From the NCBI GenBank assembly GCA_963783145.1, contig CAWAMM010000009.1:372001-436000 (forward strand): a DNA stretch of 64,000 nucleotides, in the 5' to 3' direction. Position 1 is the first letter of the stretch; every line of letters begins with the position of its first letter. The position numbers were made by a program, and so were the translations under genes. The notes beneath the pieces are model-generated. The model made no database searches. It had not been told where the DNA came from and worked only from the letters and a program-made list of their open reading frames with translations. This stretch comes from DATGKG01 sp963783145. Its GTDB lineage: Bacteria > Desulfobacterota > Binatia > Binatales > Binataceae. Below, piece by piece: positions 7,850 through 14,845 of the stretch.

Positions 7850-9021
7850 GACTCCTCCATCGGCAATCCCACGTAGTTCTCCGCGAGGCTCTGGGAGCCC
7901 GCGCGCGAGCTGATGACATAATCGAGCTCGGCCATCTGGCGCCGCCGATCGAAGGCGCTGTCAGCGTGGAAGCGATGCAGCATCGAGGTCATCCACCACG
8001 AGAAGCGCTGCACCTTCCACACTCGGCGCAAACAAATTTCCGAATATCGATTGAGCAGCTCGCGCACGCCGGAGCGATAGAACTCGCCGATCGCGCGCGC
8101 GAGGACCCGTACATCCGCGACTGCGAGGTTGAGGCCCTTGGCGCCGGTCGGCGGCACGATATGCGCCGCGTCACCGGCCAGAAAAAGGTTTCCGCTTTGC
8201 ATCGGCTCGACCACGAAGCTGCGCATCTCGGTGATCCCTTTTTGCGTGATCGGCCCCTCGTTCAGCTTCCATCCATCGTGCGTGGCGAAGCGGCGATGGA
8301 GCTCCTCCCAGATGCGCGCATCCGGCCATTCCTCGATCTTCTCGTCGGGCTCGCATTGCAGATAGAGCCGGGTGAGTTGCGGTGTGCGCATGCTCTGAAG
8401 TGCGAAGCCGTGATCGTGATTCACATAAATCAGCTCGTCCGATGACGGTGCGGCCGCGGCGAGAATGCCCAGCCATCCGAAGGGGTACACTTTGTCGAAG
8501 ACGGTCAGCGCGCTGGCGATGGTGGGTCGGCAGATGCCGTGGAAGCCGTCGCACCCGGCGATGAAGTCGGATTCGATCTGCTGCTCCGCGCCGTCTTTGC
8601 GAAACCGAATCGTCGGCCTCGATCCTTCAAATCCACGCACCGATACATCTTCTACTTCGAAGATGACCGAGCCGCCCGCATTGAGGCGGGCGTCGGTGAG
8701 ATCCTTGACGACTTCCTGCTGCGGGTAAATCGCGATGCTCTTGCCGGTGAGTTCCGCGAAATCGATCCGATGACTGCGTCCGCCGAAGCGCAGCTCGATG
8801 CCGTGATGAATAAGGGCCAGTTTCTTCAGCCGCTCGCCGACGCCGGTTTCGATCATCAGATCGACGGTGCCCTGTTCGAGCAACCCGGCCCGTACGCGCT
8901 CCTGAACATATTGGCGGCTGCGATTTTCGATGACGACGGATTCGATGCCGCTTAGGTGCAGCAGATGCGAGAGCATCAGGCCCGCAGGTCCGGCGCCTAC
9001 TATTCCAACCTGCGTGCGCAT
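7846..9021 (-). CDS. pobA: 4-hydroxybenzoate 3-monooxygenase
   Basis: A 391-residue FAD monooxygenase with strong end-to-end similarity to p-hydroxybenzoate hydroxylase. It has an N-terminal VGIVGAGPAGLMLSHLL dinucleotide fold, VYPFGWLGILA with the substrate-contact Tyr, FLAGDAAHIVPPTGAKGLN for FAD, RFSWWMTSMLHRF, and the C-terminal AENYVGLP containing the second active-site Tyr. It hydroxylates 4-hydroxybenzoate to protocatechuate using NAD(P)H and O2. It is the third gene of a leftward operon (extradiol dioxygenase, SDR, pobA, isomerase), with 13 bases to the SDR. No PobR-type regulator is adjacent. The exact substrate could be a related hydroxy-aromatic acid. Confidence 0.93.
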   Translation of the reverse strand: MRTQVGIVGAGPAGLMLSHLLHLSGIESVVIENRSRQYVQERVRAGLLEQGTVDLMIETGVGERLKKLALIHHGIELRFGGRSHRIDFAELTGKSIAIYPQQEVVKDLTDARLNAGGSVIFEVEDVSVRGFEGSRPTIRFRKDGAEQQIESDFIAGCDGFHGICRPTIASALTVFDKVYPFGWLGILAAAAPSSDELIYVNHDHGFALQSMRTPQLTRLYLQCEPDEKIEEWPDARIWEELHRRFATHDGWKLNEGPITQKGITEMRSFVVEPMQSGNLFLAGDAAHIVPPTGAKGLNLAVADVRVLARAIGEFYRSGVRELLNRYSEICLRRVWKVQRFSWWMTSMLHRFHADSAFDRRRQMAELDYVISSRAGSQSLAENYVGLPMEES

Positions 9022-9034
9022 CGCGGCTCGAGGC

Positions 9035-9820
9035 CTATACAGCGCGAGTCAGGCCGCCGTCGATACGAATCATCGAGCCAGTCACATACGCTGCGAGCGG
9101 ACTCGCGAGGAACGCCGCAACCGCACCGAACTCGGCGGCGGTGCCCATCCGCCCCACCGGAAGCGTGGTCTCGAAACGCTTCAGCGCTTCTTCTTCCGTG
9201 ATGTTCAGGCGCTTGGCCATGCCCTGGTGCAGCGATGTCGAGCGATCGGTGGCGATGACGCCGGGGAGCAGCATGTTCACCGTGATACCATCGCGCGCGA
9301 CCTCGCCGGCCAGCGTCTTGGCCCATCCGACGACCGCGCTGCGCAGCGTGTTGGAAATGCCGATGGTCGGGATCGGTTCGATGACGCTGTAGGACGCGAC
9401 GTTGAGGATGCGGCCCCATTTGCGCGCGCGCATCTCGCCAATCAGCATGTCGGTGACGCGAAAAAACGGCATCACCATCGCGTGAAACTGCGCCTCCCAC
9501 AATTCGGGTTTAACGCCGACCACGCCCGACGGTGGAGGACCGCCCGAGTTGTTCACCAGGATGTCGATGGGGCCGAGCTGCTCGCGCGCGGATTTCACCG
9601 CGGCCTCGATGCTCGCCCAATTTGCGAGGTCAGCGGCGATTCCGATCGCGCGCCATCCGCGCGCACTCATTTCCGAAACCGCGTGACTGATAGTCTCCTG
9701 CGTGCGCGCGACGATTGCGACGGCTACGCCCTCGGCCGCGAGCGCCTCGGCGATGCCTCGGCCGATGCCCTTGCTGCCGCCGAACACCAGCGCGGTTTTT
9801 CCCTTGAGCTGAAGATCCAT
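9035..9820 (-). CDS. SDR-family protein lacking the usual YxxxK pair
   Basis: A 261-residue Rossmann-fold protein. The nucleotide-binding GGSKGIGRGIA and the NNSGG motif are present. At the position of the catalytic Tyr-x-x-x-Lys the sequence reads SNTLR, so both Tyr and Lys are replaced (Ser and Arg in my alignment). The C-terminal YVTGSMIRIDGGL is typical. A known SDR subgroup shares this SN-x-x-R pattern, often annotated as 3-oxoacyl-ACP reductase-like, and its reaction is unclear. Placement between an extradiol dioxygenase (4 bases away) and pobA suggests a step on an aromatic ring or ring-cleavage product. Confidence 0.85.
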   Translation of the reverse strand: MDLQLKGKTALVFGGSKGIGRGIAEALAAEGVAVAIVARTQETISHAVSEMSARGWRAIGIAADLANWASIEAAVKSAREQLGPIDILVNNSGGPPPSGVVGVKPELWEAQFHAMVMPFFRVTDMLIGEMRARKWGRILNVASYSVIEPIPTIGISNTLRSAVVGWAKTLAGEVARDGITVNMLLPGVIATDRSTSLHQGMAKRLNITEEEALKRFETTLPVGRMGTAAEFGAVAAFLASPLAAYVTGSMIRIDGGLTRAV

Positions 9821-9824
9821 TTTG

Positions 9825-10727
9825 CTACTTCAACGGCTGTTCGGGCATCGGCCCGAACCCGCCTTCCTCCGGCTGATGACCGTAAATGTCATGCGTGAAA
9901 TATTCCGACTGATAGGTCGCATTGCGCGCGCCCCATCCGTACTCGAACATCCATCCCGAAGGAGTGCGGAAATAGAACGAGTACATATGATCGTTGGAAT
10001 GTTTGCCGGTTCGAATGGTGACCGGAATTTTTTGATTGCGAACCAGATCGTGCGTCATCCCGACGTCGTCGAGGTTATCGACCTCGAGCATGATGTGATT
10101 GAGCATCCTGCGGGTGTCGGGAACGCCGAAGGCCACGGTGTGATCGCGATCGTTACAATGCATGAACCTGATCTGCATGGTGTTCTTGCCCATGCGGATC
10201 TTGTATTCGACGCCGCCGCGCATCCCGAGCGCATGATAGAAGTTTTGCGCCGCAACCGGGTCCTGCTGGCGAATGATGCAATGCCCGAGGCCGCCGGTCG
10301 CGGTTTTGAACTTCCCGTGCATCGGGCGCCCGGGATGAAACGGCTTGTGGAATTGGACCGCGGGGCCGTGGAAAATCTCCACCGGATTCCCGCCCGGATC
10401 CTGCAGCTTCAATACTTCGAGGACGTGACGTTCGGTCGCCTCATCTTCGGAGCCGACGCGAAACTTAATCCCGGCCTCGGAGAGCTGACGCTGCATCGCG
10501 CCAAACTCCTCGGCGCCCGCGACCCGGAAGCCGAGGTATTGCAAATCGTCGCTGGGGTCGGAGTGCATCACGATGCGATGATGCCAGTAGTCCATCCGCA
10601 GGTAGCATCGATCGCGCTCGCCCTCCTCAGCGAGTTCGAGGCCCACCACTTTGGTGGCGAAGTTTTTCCATTCGTCGAGATCCTTGACGCCGATGCCCAT
10701 GTAGCCGAGTTCCGTTACCTGGATCAT
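9825..10727 (-). CDS. type I extradiol ring-cleavage dioxygenase (BphC-like)
   Basis: A 300-residue, two-domain vicinal-oxygen-chelate protein. The second domain keeps the three iron ligands of type I extradiol dioxygenases: His149 (GGLGHCII), His211 (LNHIMLEV) and Glu262 (MFEYGW). It also keeps the catalytic HSNDHMYSFYF stretch (residues 243-253). The first domain is the usual inactive copy. It should cleave a catechol-type substrate next to the two hydroxyls, using Fe(II) and O2. It is the first gene of the leftward aromatic operon. Substrates may be bicyclic, given the HCCA-isomerase-like gene downstream. Confidence 0.9.
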   Translation of the reverse strand: MIQVTELGYMGIGVKDLDEWKNFATKVVGLELAEEGERDRCYLRMDYWHHRIVMHSDPSDDLQYLGFRVAGAEEFGAMQRQLSEAGIKFRVGSEDEATERHVLEVLKLQDPGGNPVEIFHGPAVQFHKPFHPGRPMHGKFKTATGGLGHCIIRQQDPVAAQNFYHALGMRGGVEYKIRMGKNTMQIRFMHCNDRDHTVAFGVPDTRRMLNHIMLEVDNLDDVGMTHDLVRNQKIPVTIRTGKHSNDHMYSFYFRTPSGWMFEYGWGARNATYQSEYFTHDIYGHQPEEGGFGPMPEQPLK

Positions 10728-10875
10728 TGTCTGCCTCCTGCGGCTCTTCTGATGCTTTTTCCCACGAATGATAGTCGCCAGTAAAGAAGCGCGGTTATCC
10801 GGACGCGGGAAGGCGAGACTTCACGCAACGGGAAGCCTCGGGATGGGTGACGTCGAAGCGAAGGGCGCTACGGGA

Positions 10876-11040
10876 TCAATCGATATGCAGGATCTGTCCG
10901 GGCTGCGGACCAGGCCGCATCCCGTCGAGGTCGGAATCTTTCGCGGGCTTGTTTTCGGACTGGCGCTTGCGCTCGATGCGGCGCTGTTGCTTTTCCTGTT
11001 GCTTCTCTTTGCGGGCGCGTTCTCTGATTCGTTTTTCCAA
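10876..11040 (-). CDS. 54-residue highly basic small protein
   Basis: Reading leftwards from a TTG at 11038-11040, the frame encodes 54 residues. They open with an Arg/Lys/Glu/Gln-rich helix (EKRIRERARKEKQQEKQQRR) and end in a GMRPGPQPGQILHID tail. AGGAG lies exactly five bases before the TTG, a strong ribosome-binding site that decides the start. The charged helix followed by a Pro-Gly tail resembles short uncharacterised proteins seen in several proteobacterial groups, and could bind RNA or ribosomes. Function is unknown. It follows the dioxygenase gene region divergently, with no partner. Confidence 0.6.
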   Translation of the reverse strand: MEKRIRERARKEKQQEKQQRRIERKRQSENKPAKDSDLDGMRPGPQPGQILHID

Positions 11041-11148
11041 GCAGGCTCCTGACGGATCTCAGTTAGCGATTTCGATGGACGATATATGGTGACCCGGATC
11101 AGTAAAATCTTATCCCCTTCGCGGTCAGTATGATACGTGGTTTTTTTC

Positions 11149-11282
11149 TCTCCTGTCATCCCGACGCGAGCGGAGCGCAGCGGGAAGGATCTCGACGTAT
11201 TCTCACAAACCCTCGCCCTTCAATGATGTCCACCATCCTTGGTCCCTCTCCACTTTGGAGAGGGTGGCGCTCCGCGCCGGGT
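11149..11282. repeat. intergenic palindromic repeats
   Basis: The 406-base gap before hicA contains no convincing gene. It holds two repeat-like blocks. One is a GC-rich imperfect palindrome at about 11153-11190 (TCATCCCGACGCGAGCGGAG and onwards). The other is a clean hairpin at 11244-11264 with stem CCCTCTCC/GGAGAGGG and loop ACTTT, followed by GTGGCGCTCCGCGCC. CCCTCTCC-type hairpins recur at 37.8 kb and, as CCCCTTCCC, at 61.7 kb, so these are dispersed intergenic elements rather than gene-specific terminators. Confidence 0.5.
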
Positions 11283-11446
11283 GAGGCGGGCGAGGTTGGT
11301 CATGAGTCCGCGAATGACCTGGAGTGGGACCTTATGCAGCGCGCGCTTCGCGCGCGATTCAGGAATCTGCTGCTTTAGTGGCACATTACCAGGATCTCCC
11401 GGGCGGATCAGAGTCCGCGCTGGTCGCGCTCAAAAGCGAACCCGAA

Positions 11447-11671
11447 CTAAAGGAGCGCAATGAACTCGTCAGTCGAGAGCCCGGCTTGAACGAGAATGCT
11501 CTTGAGAGTCCCGCGTTTGAGGTCTCTGCGGTGAAACGGGACCGTGACGATTCCGGGCCGAGCGGCGTGGCGGAAATAGCGATGGGAGCCGCTGCTATGG
11601 TCGCGGAAGAAACCCGCTTTGTTAAGCGCCCGGATGAGGTCGGTGGGCGTACAAACCGGCAGGCGCGGCAT
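11447..11671 (-). CDS. hicA: HicA-family mRNA interferase toxin
   Basis: A 74-residue double-stranded-RNA-binding-fold toxin. It shows DLIRALNKAGFFRDHSSGSHRYFRH, in which the GSH histidine is the catalytic residue of HicA. The C-terminal GTLKSILVQAGLSTDEFI is the typical last helix pair. It cleaves mRNA when free of HicB. The gene lies four bases after hicB on the same strand, so this operon has the antitoxin first. Confidence 0.92.
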   Translation of the reverse strand: MPRLPVCTPTDLIRALNKAGFFRDHSSGSHRYFRHAARPGIVTVPFHRRDLKRGTLKSILVQAGLSTDEFIALL

Positions 11672-11675
11672 CGTA

Positions 11676-11906
11676 CTAAATGTTTACGGCAACTCGCTCG
11701 ACACTCGCCGCACTCGGTTCGATCGGAATCTCCTCTCCGTGCTTTACGAGGCTCTCCAGATAGCCGCGAATGGCATCCTTCACCATCTCGCGCGCCTCTT
11801 CGAGTGTGTCCCCCTCGGTTACGAGACCCGGGAGCGCAGGCACCGTCACGGTGAATCCGCCTTCCGGCGCGGGCTCGAAAACAGCGGTAAATTGATACTG
11901 GGGCAC
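11676..11906 (-). CDS. hicB: HicB-family antitoxin
   Basis: A 76-residue partially degraded-RNase-H-fold protein: YQFTAVFEPAPEGGFTVTVP, then LPGLVTEGDTLEEAREMVKDAIRGYLESL, the standard HicB core. The start is GTG, with AGGAAGG about seven bases upstream. It lacks the longer DNA-binding C-terminus that some HicB proteins have, so autorepression may need a different mode. It pairs with the downstream hicA. Confidence 0.9.
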   Translation of the reverse strand: MPQYQFTAVFEPAPEGGFTVTVPALPGLVTEGDTLEEAREMVKDAIRGYLESLVKHGEEIPIEPSAASVERVAVNI

Positions 11907-12100
11907 TCGATCACCTTCCTGTGCGAATCACGCCACGATCCGCATAGTGTTGATTTTAAGGCAAGGGCGATAGACGTCAAGTCGCGTGTTTCCGCTGGCG
12001 ATGCGCGGCACCGTCACGCTGCCGAAGCATTACCAGGATCTCCTCGCAATGCTGAAGAAGGAGGATCAGCCCGGCTGAGCGAGCGTCTCGTGACCGGAGA

Positions 12101-12379
12101 TTATTCCGAACGGTAGACGACTAAATCTCGCCGCCTGCCGGCAACGAATCCGCGCCCCTCAGTGACAATGCGTTGCGGTTTGGGCTGGCCTTCCAGCGCC
12201 AGCTCAAGACCCGGAGGGTTGGATGGTGGTTCTTCGTTTGGATCAAAGGCGAGGACGGTGGTGTAGCCATTGTTGCCAATATCCCGCAGCGGTCCGAGTA
12301 GCTCCTCCTGCTGTTGAATAAGCAGCCTTAAATCCGAAAGCGACAATTCCGGATTGGCGTTCACATAGCTCAGCGCCAT
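12101..12379 (-). CDS. hypothetical protein (92 aa)
   Basis: I do not recognise this protein. It has an N-terminal helix-rich part (LSLSDLRLLIQQQEELLG) and a Pro-rich middle (PNEEPPSNPPGLELAL). AGGAG precedes the ATG by about nine bases, which supports it being real. It follows the membrane-anchored hypothetical gene by three bases, so the two are likely co-transcribed and functionally linked. The pair sits in an accessory zone between HicBA and a tRNA remnant. Confidence 0.55.
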   Translation of the reverse strand: MALSYVNANPELSLSDLRLLIQQQEELLGPLRDIGNNGYTTVLAFDPNEEPPSNPPGLELALEGQPKPQRIVTEGRGFVAGRRRDLVVYRSE

Positions 12380-12382
12380 AGG

Positions 12383-12793
12383 CTAAAACTCCTCGCCCGT
12401 TAGTCTCTTCAGCAGAGCTGACACGCGGTCCATGTCCTCGTTAGTCTCAACCAGCCTGGCCACCGCCCCGATTATGTCTCCTCGTTCGGCTTTCAGACTG
12501 CGGCTCTTCTCGATCTTAAGCGCGTCACAGATCCGATCCAGCTCCGCTTTGTCCTTCAAGGTATTAATTAGGCGCCGGAACTTCAATCTACGTTGTTGCA
12601 AAGTGGAGACCACGGGATCCGCAGTACCTTTTATTTCGAGCCCTCGTCGCCCAATTACGATGGAGTTCGCGCTTTGAATTCTCTCCGCGAGCGCCGTTGC
12701 CAAACGCTGCAATTCGGAACGTAGTAGCAAAACGATCATCAGGGTCGTTATTGGCCACGCGGTCGCTCGAACCAATTCGATAACATCGCGCAT
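12383..12793 (-). CDS. hypothetical membrane-anchored protein (136 aa)
   Basis: One N-terminal hydrophobic segment (TAWPITTLMIVLLLRS, residues 10-26) is followed by a charged helical cytoplasmic region rich in Arg, Lys and Glu. This layout suggests a single-pass inner-membrane protein with a cytosolic coiled-coil-like domain. It is the first gene of a two-gene leftward unit. No family was recognised. GC content appears lower than that of core genes, compatible with horizontal acquisition. Confidence 0.55.
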   Translation of the reverse strand: MRDVIELVRATAWPITTLMIVLLLRSELQRLATALAERIQSANSIVIGRRGLEIKGTADPVVSTLQQRRLKFRRLINTLKDKAELDRICDALKIEKSRSLKAERGDIIGAVARLVETNEDMDRVSALLKRLTGEEF

Positions 12794-12875
12794 CGGATGG
12801 CGGCCATTCTGATGGCCCCAACAAATAAGTAGCAGATGTTCACATAATTTGACGAGCGGCGCGGCGGATGGGAAG

Positions 12876-12896
12876 TGGTGGCGACGGTAGGAGTCC
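12876..12896 (-). repeat. displaced tRNA-Met 3' end (attachment-site-like)
   Basis: On the minus strand this reads GGACTCCTACCGTCGCCACC and then A. It is the 3' half of a T-arm, a seven-base acceptor strand, the discriminator A and CCA. The acceptor strand CGTCGCC pairs perfectly with the 5' strand GGCGACG of the tRNA at 13754-13826, better than that tRNA's own 3' strand (TGTCGCC, one G-U). This is the arrangement left when an element integrates at a tRNA 3' end and displaces the original end. Confidence 0.6.
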
Positions 12897-13026
12897 GGCC
12901 TTACAAAGCCACGAAATCATTGAAGAATTTGGCTTTAGTACGCGCTCGATAGGCAAAACAACTCGGAATAACGGCCTGAATGTACAAAACCGACACGGCG
13001 AAAATCACTAAAAAGTGGAGGAAATT

Positions 13027-13449
13027 CTACTTGTAGTCAGGATTGTCATGGATTTTTATCACCTTCGGTTCGGTGTCGCTGTCGAACCCCAAACGCTTCA
13101 GAAGCTCAACGCAGGAACTGTACGAAGGTTCGATCGTCCAATAGTAAAAATTGAAGGCGTACTCCGGCACAAAATCTTCCAAGCACCGATCAACTTCGCT
13201 TCCCTGAGCGTCCGCCACCAGCTCCTCGGTGAACGCCTTGAAATTTTCTTTGCTAAATGTGAACTGAGAAAGGTCAGTTTTTCGATACTTCCGCAGTTTC
13301 TTCGCGTTGTCCATTTTGATTAACAAATTAACACGTCTGATTTCGCTCAAAACACGCTGTAGCGAGGACCCTACATTTTCGTGATGAATCCTATCTGCGC
13401 GGTAGCGCTCCCCAATTTTGATTCGCTTAGAAGCCCGCACTTCGCACAT
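13027..13449 (-). CDS. hypothetical protein (up to 140 aa)
   Basis: An uncharacterised charged protein, rich in Lys, Glu, Phe and Tyr (KKLRKYRKTDLSQFTFSKEN, later YAFNFYYWTIEPSY). The start is uncertain: the ATG at 13449 has no clear ribosome-binding site, and an ATG at 13314 would give a 95-residue protein. Base composition is lower in GC than the window average. It lies between the displaced tRNA end and the tRNA remnant, so it is probably cargo of a decayed integrated element. Confidence 0.45.
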   Translation of the reverse strand: MCEVRASKRIKIGERYRADRIHHENVGSSLQRVLSEIRRVNLLIKMDNAKKLRKYRKTDLSQFTFSKENFKAFTEELVADAQGSEVDRCLEDFVPEYAFNFYYWTIEPSYSSCVELLKRLGFDSDTEPKVIKIHDNPDYK

Positions 13450-13586
13450 TCGATTTTCAATATTGGGATGTGGGCGTGCATCGCAACTCGATCCACGCTA
13501 CATGCTGTTTTGCCCGCCGAACAGAAAATCGTCATGTAGTCGCCCGTCTGAACAATCTCCGCGAATGGCTTTCCCACATACGGCAT
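13371..13586 (-). CDS. hypothetical small Cys-containing protein (71 aa)
   Basis: A 71-residue frame starts at an ATG with GGAGG about seven bases upstream, a good ribosome-binding site. It contains FCSAGKTAC and IECAKCG, four cysteines that could form a zinc site. It overlaps the next gene by 79 bases in another frame. Alternatively the two frames are halves of one frameshifted gene. No family was recognised. It is part of the presumed element between the two tRNA 3' ends. Confidence 0.45.
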   Translation of the reverse strand: MPYVGKPFAEIVQTGDYMTIFCSAGKTACSVDRVAMHAHIPILKIECAKCGLLSESKLGSATAQIGFITKM

Positions 13587-13753
13587 AAAGGCCACCTCCG
13601 CTTATCCCCAACCTCACAGTTGCCGAATTTCAGACAGATGGTACCACGACGCAAATCGTCAGACTATGACCCCGAAGAAATACCTGTACCATCAAGCCAA
13701 CTCCAGGTCTTCAACGAACTTGGGTCAAGAAAAGAGAGGGGGCGGACGAGGTT

Positions 13754-13826
13754 TGGTGGCGACAGTAGGACTCGTACAACATTGCGGATATGGGCCGCAT
13801 GCTCTAACCAACTGAGCTACGTCGCC
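13754..13826 (-). tRNA. tRNA-Met(CAT), T-arm defective, probable pseudo-tRNA
   Basis: The minus strand folds as a tRNA: acceptor GGCGACG/TGTCGCC, D-arm GCTC-AGTTGGTTA-GAGC, anticodon stem TGCGG/CCGCA with loop CCCATAT (anticodon CAT), discriminator A and encoded CCA. Between the anticodon stem and the acceptor only 18 bases remain instead of about 22. The T-arm reads GTACGAGTCCTAC and lacks the GGTT needed for a five-pair stem and TTC loop. Position 33 is C rather than the near-invariant T. It is therefore likely non-functional. A displaced 3' end lies 858 bases downstream. Confidence 0.65.
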
Positions 13827-14157
13827 ATCGCCTGGGCCGGATGAGCCCGCATCGTGCGCAAGGAAGGGAAAGCGCCCACCCAGGAGGACAAGAATGACAA
13901 AATAAAAAAAGCGCTCGCTCCAAAACAAAAAGAACGCTCGCTTCAAGATTATAGGAATAGGCGCTCCGCTGCGGTCAGGTGACATCAGGAGGCGCTGATT
14001 CCCGGTTAGCGAAATATATTTTCGCGGTTACTATCATTCGTCCGCCGAAGCGCGTAGGCTAGTTGAAACTGCCAGGGCGCATCCTTTCACCAAACGCGGA
14101 ATTCTCCTTCGTTTCTCTGCTCGCGAGCTCCCAGCCACAACCATGGAGGGCATTTGC

Positions 14158-14454
14158 ATGCCTAAGAAACTATACGTCGGCAATCTCGCTTACGCGGTGA
14201 CCGACCAAAATCTCAATGAACTCTTTTCGGGAATCGGCTCGGTCGCGAGTGCTTCGGTCATCAGCGATAAGTTTTCCGGCCAGTCCAAGGGCTTCGGCTT
14301 TGTCGAAATGAGCGATGACAAGCAAGCCGCCCAGGCGATTTCGACGCTGGATGGGACCGAATTCATGGGCCGCAATCTCAAGGTGAATGAGGCCAAGCCG
14401 CGCGAAAACCGTTCCGGTGGCGGCGATCGCAATGGTGGCGGAGGCCGCTGGTAA
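14158..14454 (+). CDS. RRM-domain RNA-binding protein
   Basis: A 98-residue protein with a single RNA recognition motif: RNP2 LYVGNL (residues 5-10) and RNP1 KGFGFVEM (about residues 45-52), followed by a short Gly/Arg-rich tail. This is the standard form of bacterial RRM (Rbp) proteins, often cold-induced and acting on mRNA. The ATG at 14158 follows GGAGGGCATTTGC and is preferred over an in-frame ATG at 14143. A long AT-richer leader precedes the gene and a strong hairpin follows it. A second, divergent RRM gene lies 97 bases downstream. Confidence 0.93.
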   Translation: MPKKLYVGNLAYAVTDQNLNELFSGIGSVASASVISDKFSGQSKGFGFVEMSDDKQAAQAISTLDGTEFMGRNLKVNEAKPRENRSGGGDRNGGGGRW

Positions 14455-14470
14455 AACTGCTAGTATAAAA

Positions 14471-14490
14471 GGGCGGGCGCAAGCCCGCCC
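14471..14490. terminator. GC-rich hairpin with GCAA tetraloop after the RRM gene
   Basis: GGGCGGGC-GCAA-GCCCGCCC forms an eight-pair stem with a GNRA tetraloop, 16 bases after the stop codon. No T-run follows, so it may stabilise the transcript or attenuate reading into the next gene rather than act as a classic intrinsic terminator. Confidence 0.5.
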
Positions 14491-14551
14491 ATCCACCTCC
14501 ACGGGGTTTCCGTGCTATGGTTGGAGGATCTCGCGATCTGCCCGGATTTTC

Positions 14552-14809
14552 ATGGCCAGAGTTTATTTCGACAGTATAGCCGGCACCATCACGCGCGAGG
14601 ATCTGCGCGAATTCTTCACCCGCGCGGGTGAAGTGCGTGGCGTCCTCCTCGTCACCGACAAAGTTTCAGGGGAGTCCAAGGGCTTCGGGTGCGTCGATAT
14701 GGCGACCGACGCCGACGCGCTGCATGCGATGAGTTCGCTTAAAGGCTCCTCGATCAAGGGTGGTCCCATCCATATCGAGCAGCCCAAACCGGGAAAACGC
14801 GCCAAGTAA
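14552..14809 (+). CDS. divergent RRM-domain protein
   Basis: An 85-residue second RRM protein. RNP2 is VYFDSI and RNP1 is KGFGCVDM. The second aromatic of RNP1, which stacks on RNA bases, is a Cys, so binding may be weaker or altered. It lacks the Gly-rich tail of its neighbour, ending in PKPGKRAK. The ATG at 14552 begins the domain, with no strong ribosome-binding site. It probably arose by duplication of the upstream gene followed by divergence. Confidence 0.85.
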   Translation: MARVYFDSIAGTITREDLREFFTRAGEVRGVLLVTDKVSGESKGFGCVDMATDADALHAMSSLKGSSIKGGPIHIEQPKPGKRAK

Positions 14810-14845
14810 CTGACTTCGCGAATAACGGAAGTCGAGGGGAACGCA

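Larger units (their letters stand above)
11384..12043. repeat. 16-base direct repeat bracketing hicBA (11384-11399 and 12028-12043)
   Basis: CATTACCAGGATCTCC occurs exactly at both positions, on either side of the HicBA module. The right copy lies within a short rightward frame (about 12001-12078, ending KHYQDLLAMLKKEDQPG), which looks like the tail of a small protein. The left copy reads HYQDLPGG in one frame. The pair could mark the borders of an insertion, with the right copy belonging to the interrupted gene. A 16-base match this close is unlikely by chance but not impossible. Confidence 0.4.

Noticed and set aside
11324..11854. Rightward frame across hicA and hicB
   Set aside because: It is antisense to two well-conserved TA genes and its translation is low-complexity.
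13895..13945. Short tandem repeat resembling a CRISPR unit (AGCGCTCGCT and AACGCTCGCT)
   Set aside because: There are only two imperfect units with no spacer regularity, so it is not an array.
14471..14490. Riboswitch after the RRM gene
   Set aside because: It is a simple eight-pair hairpin with a GNRA loop and no further conserved structure.
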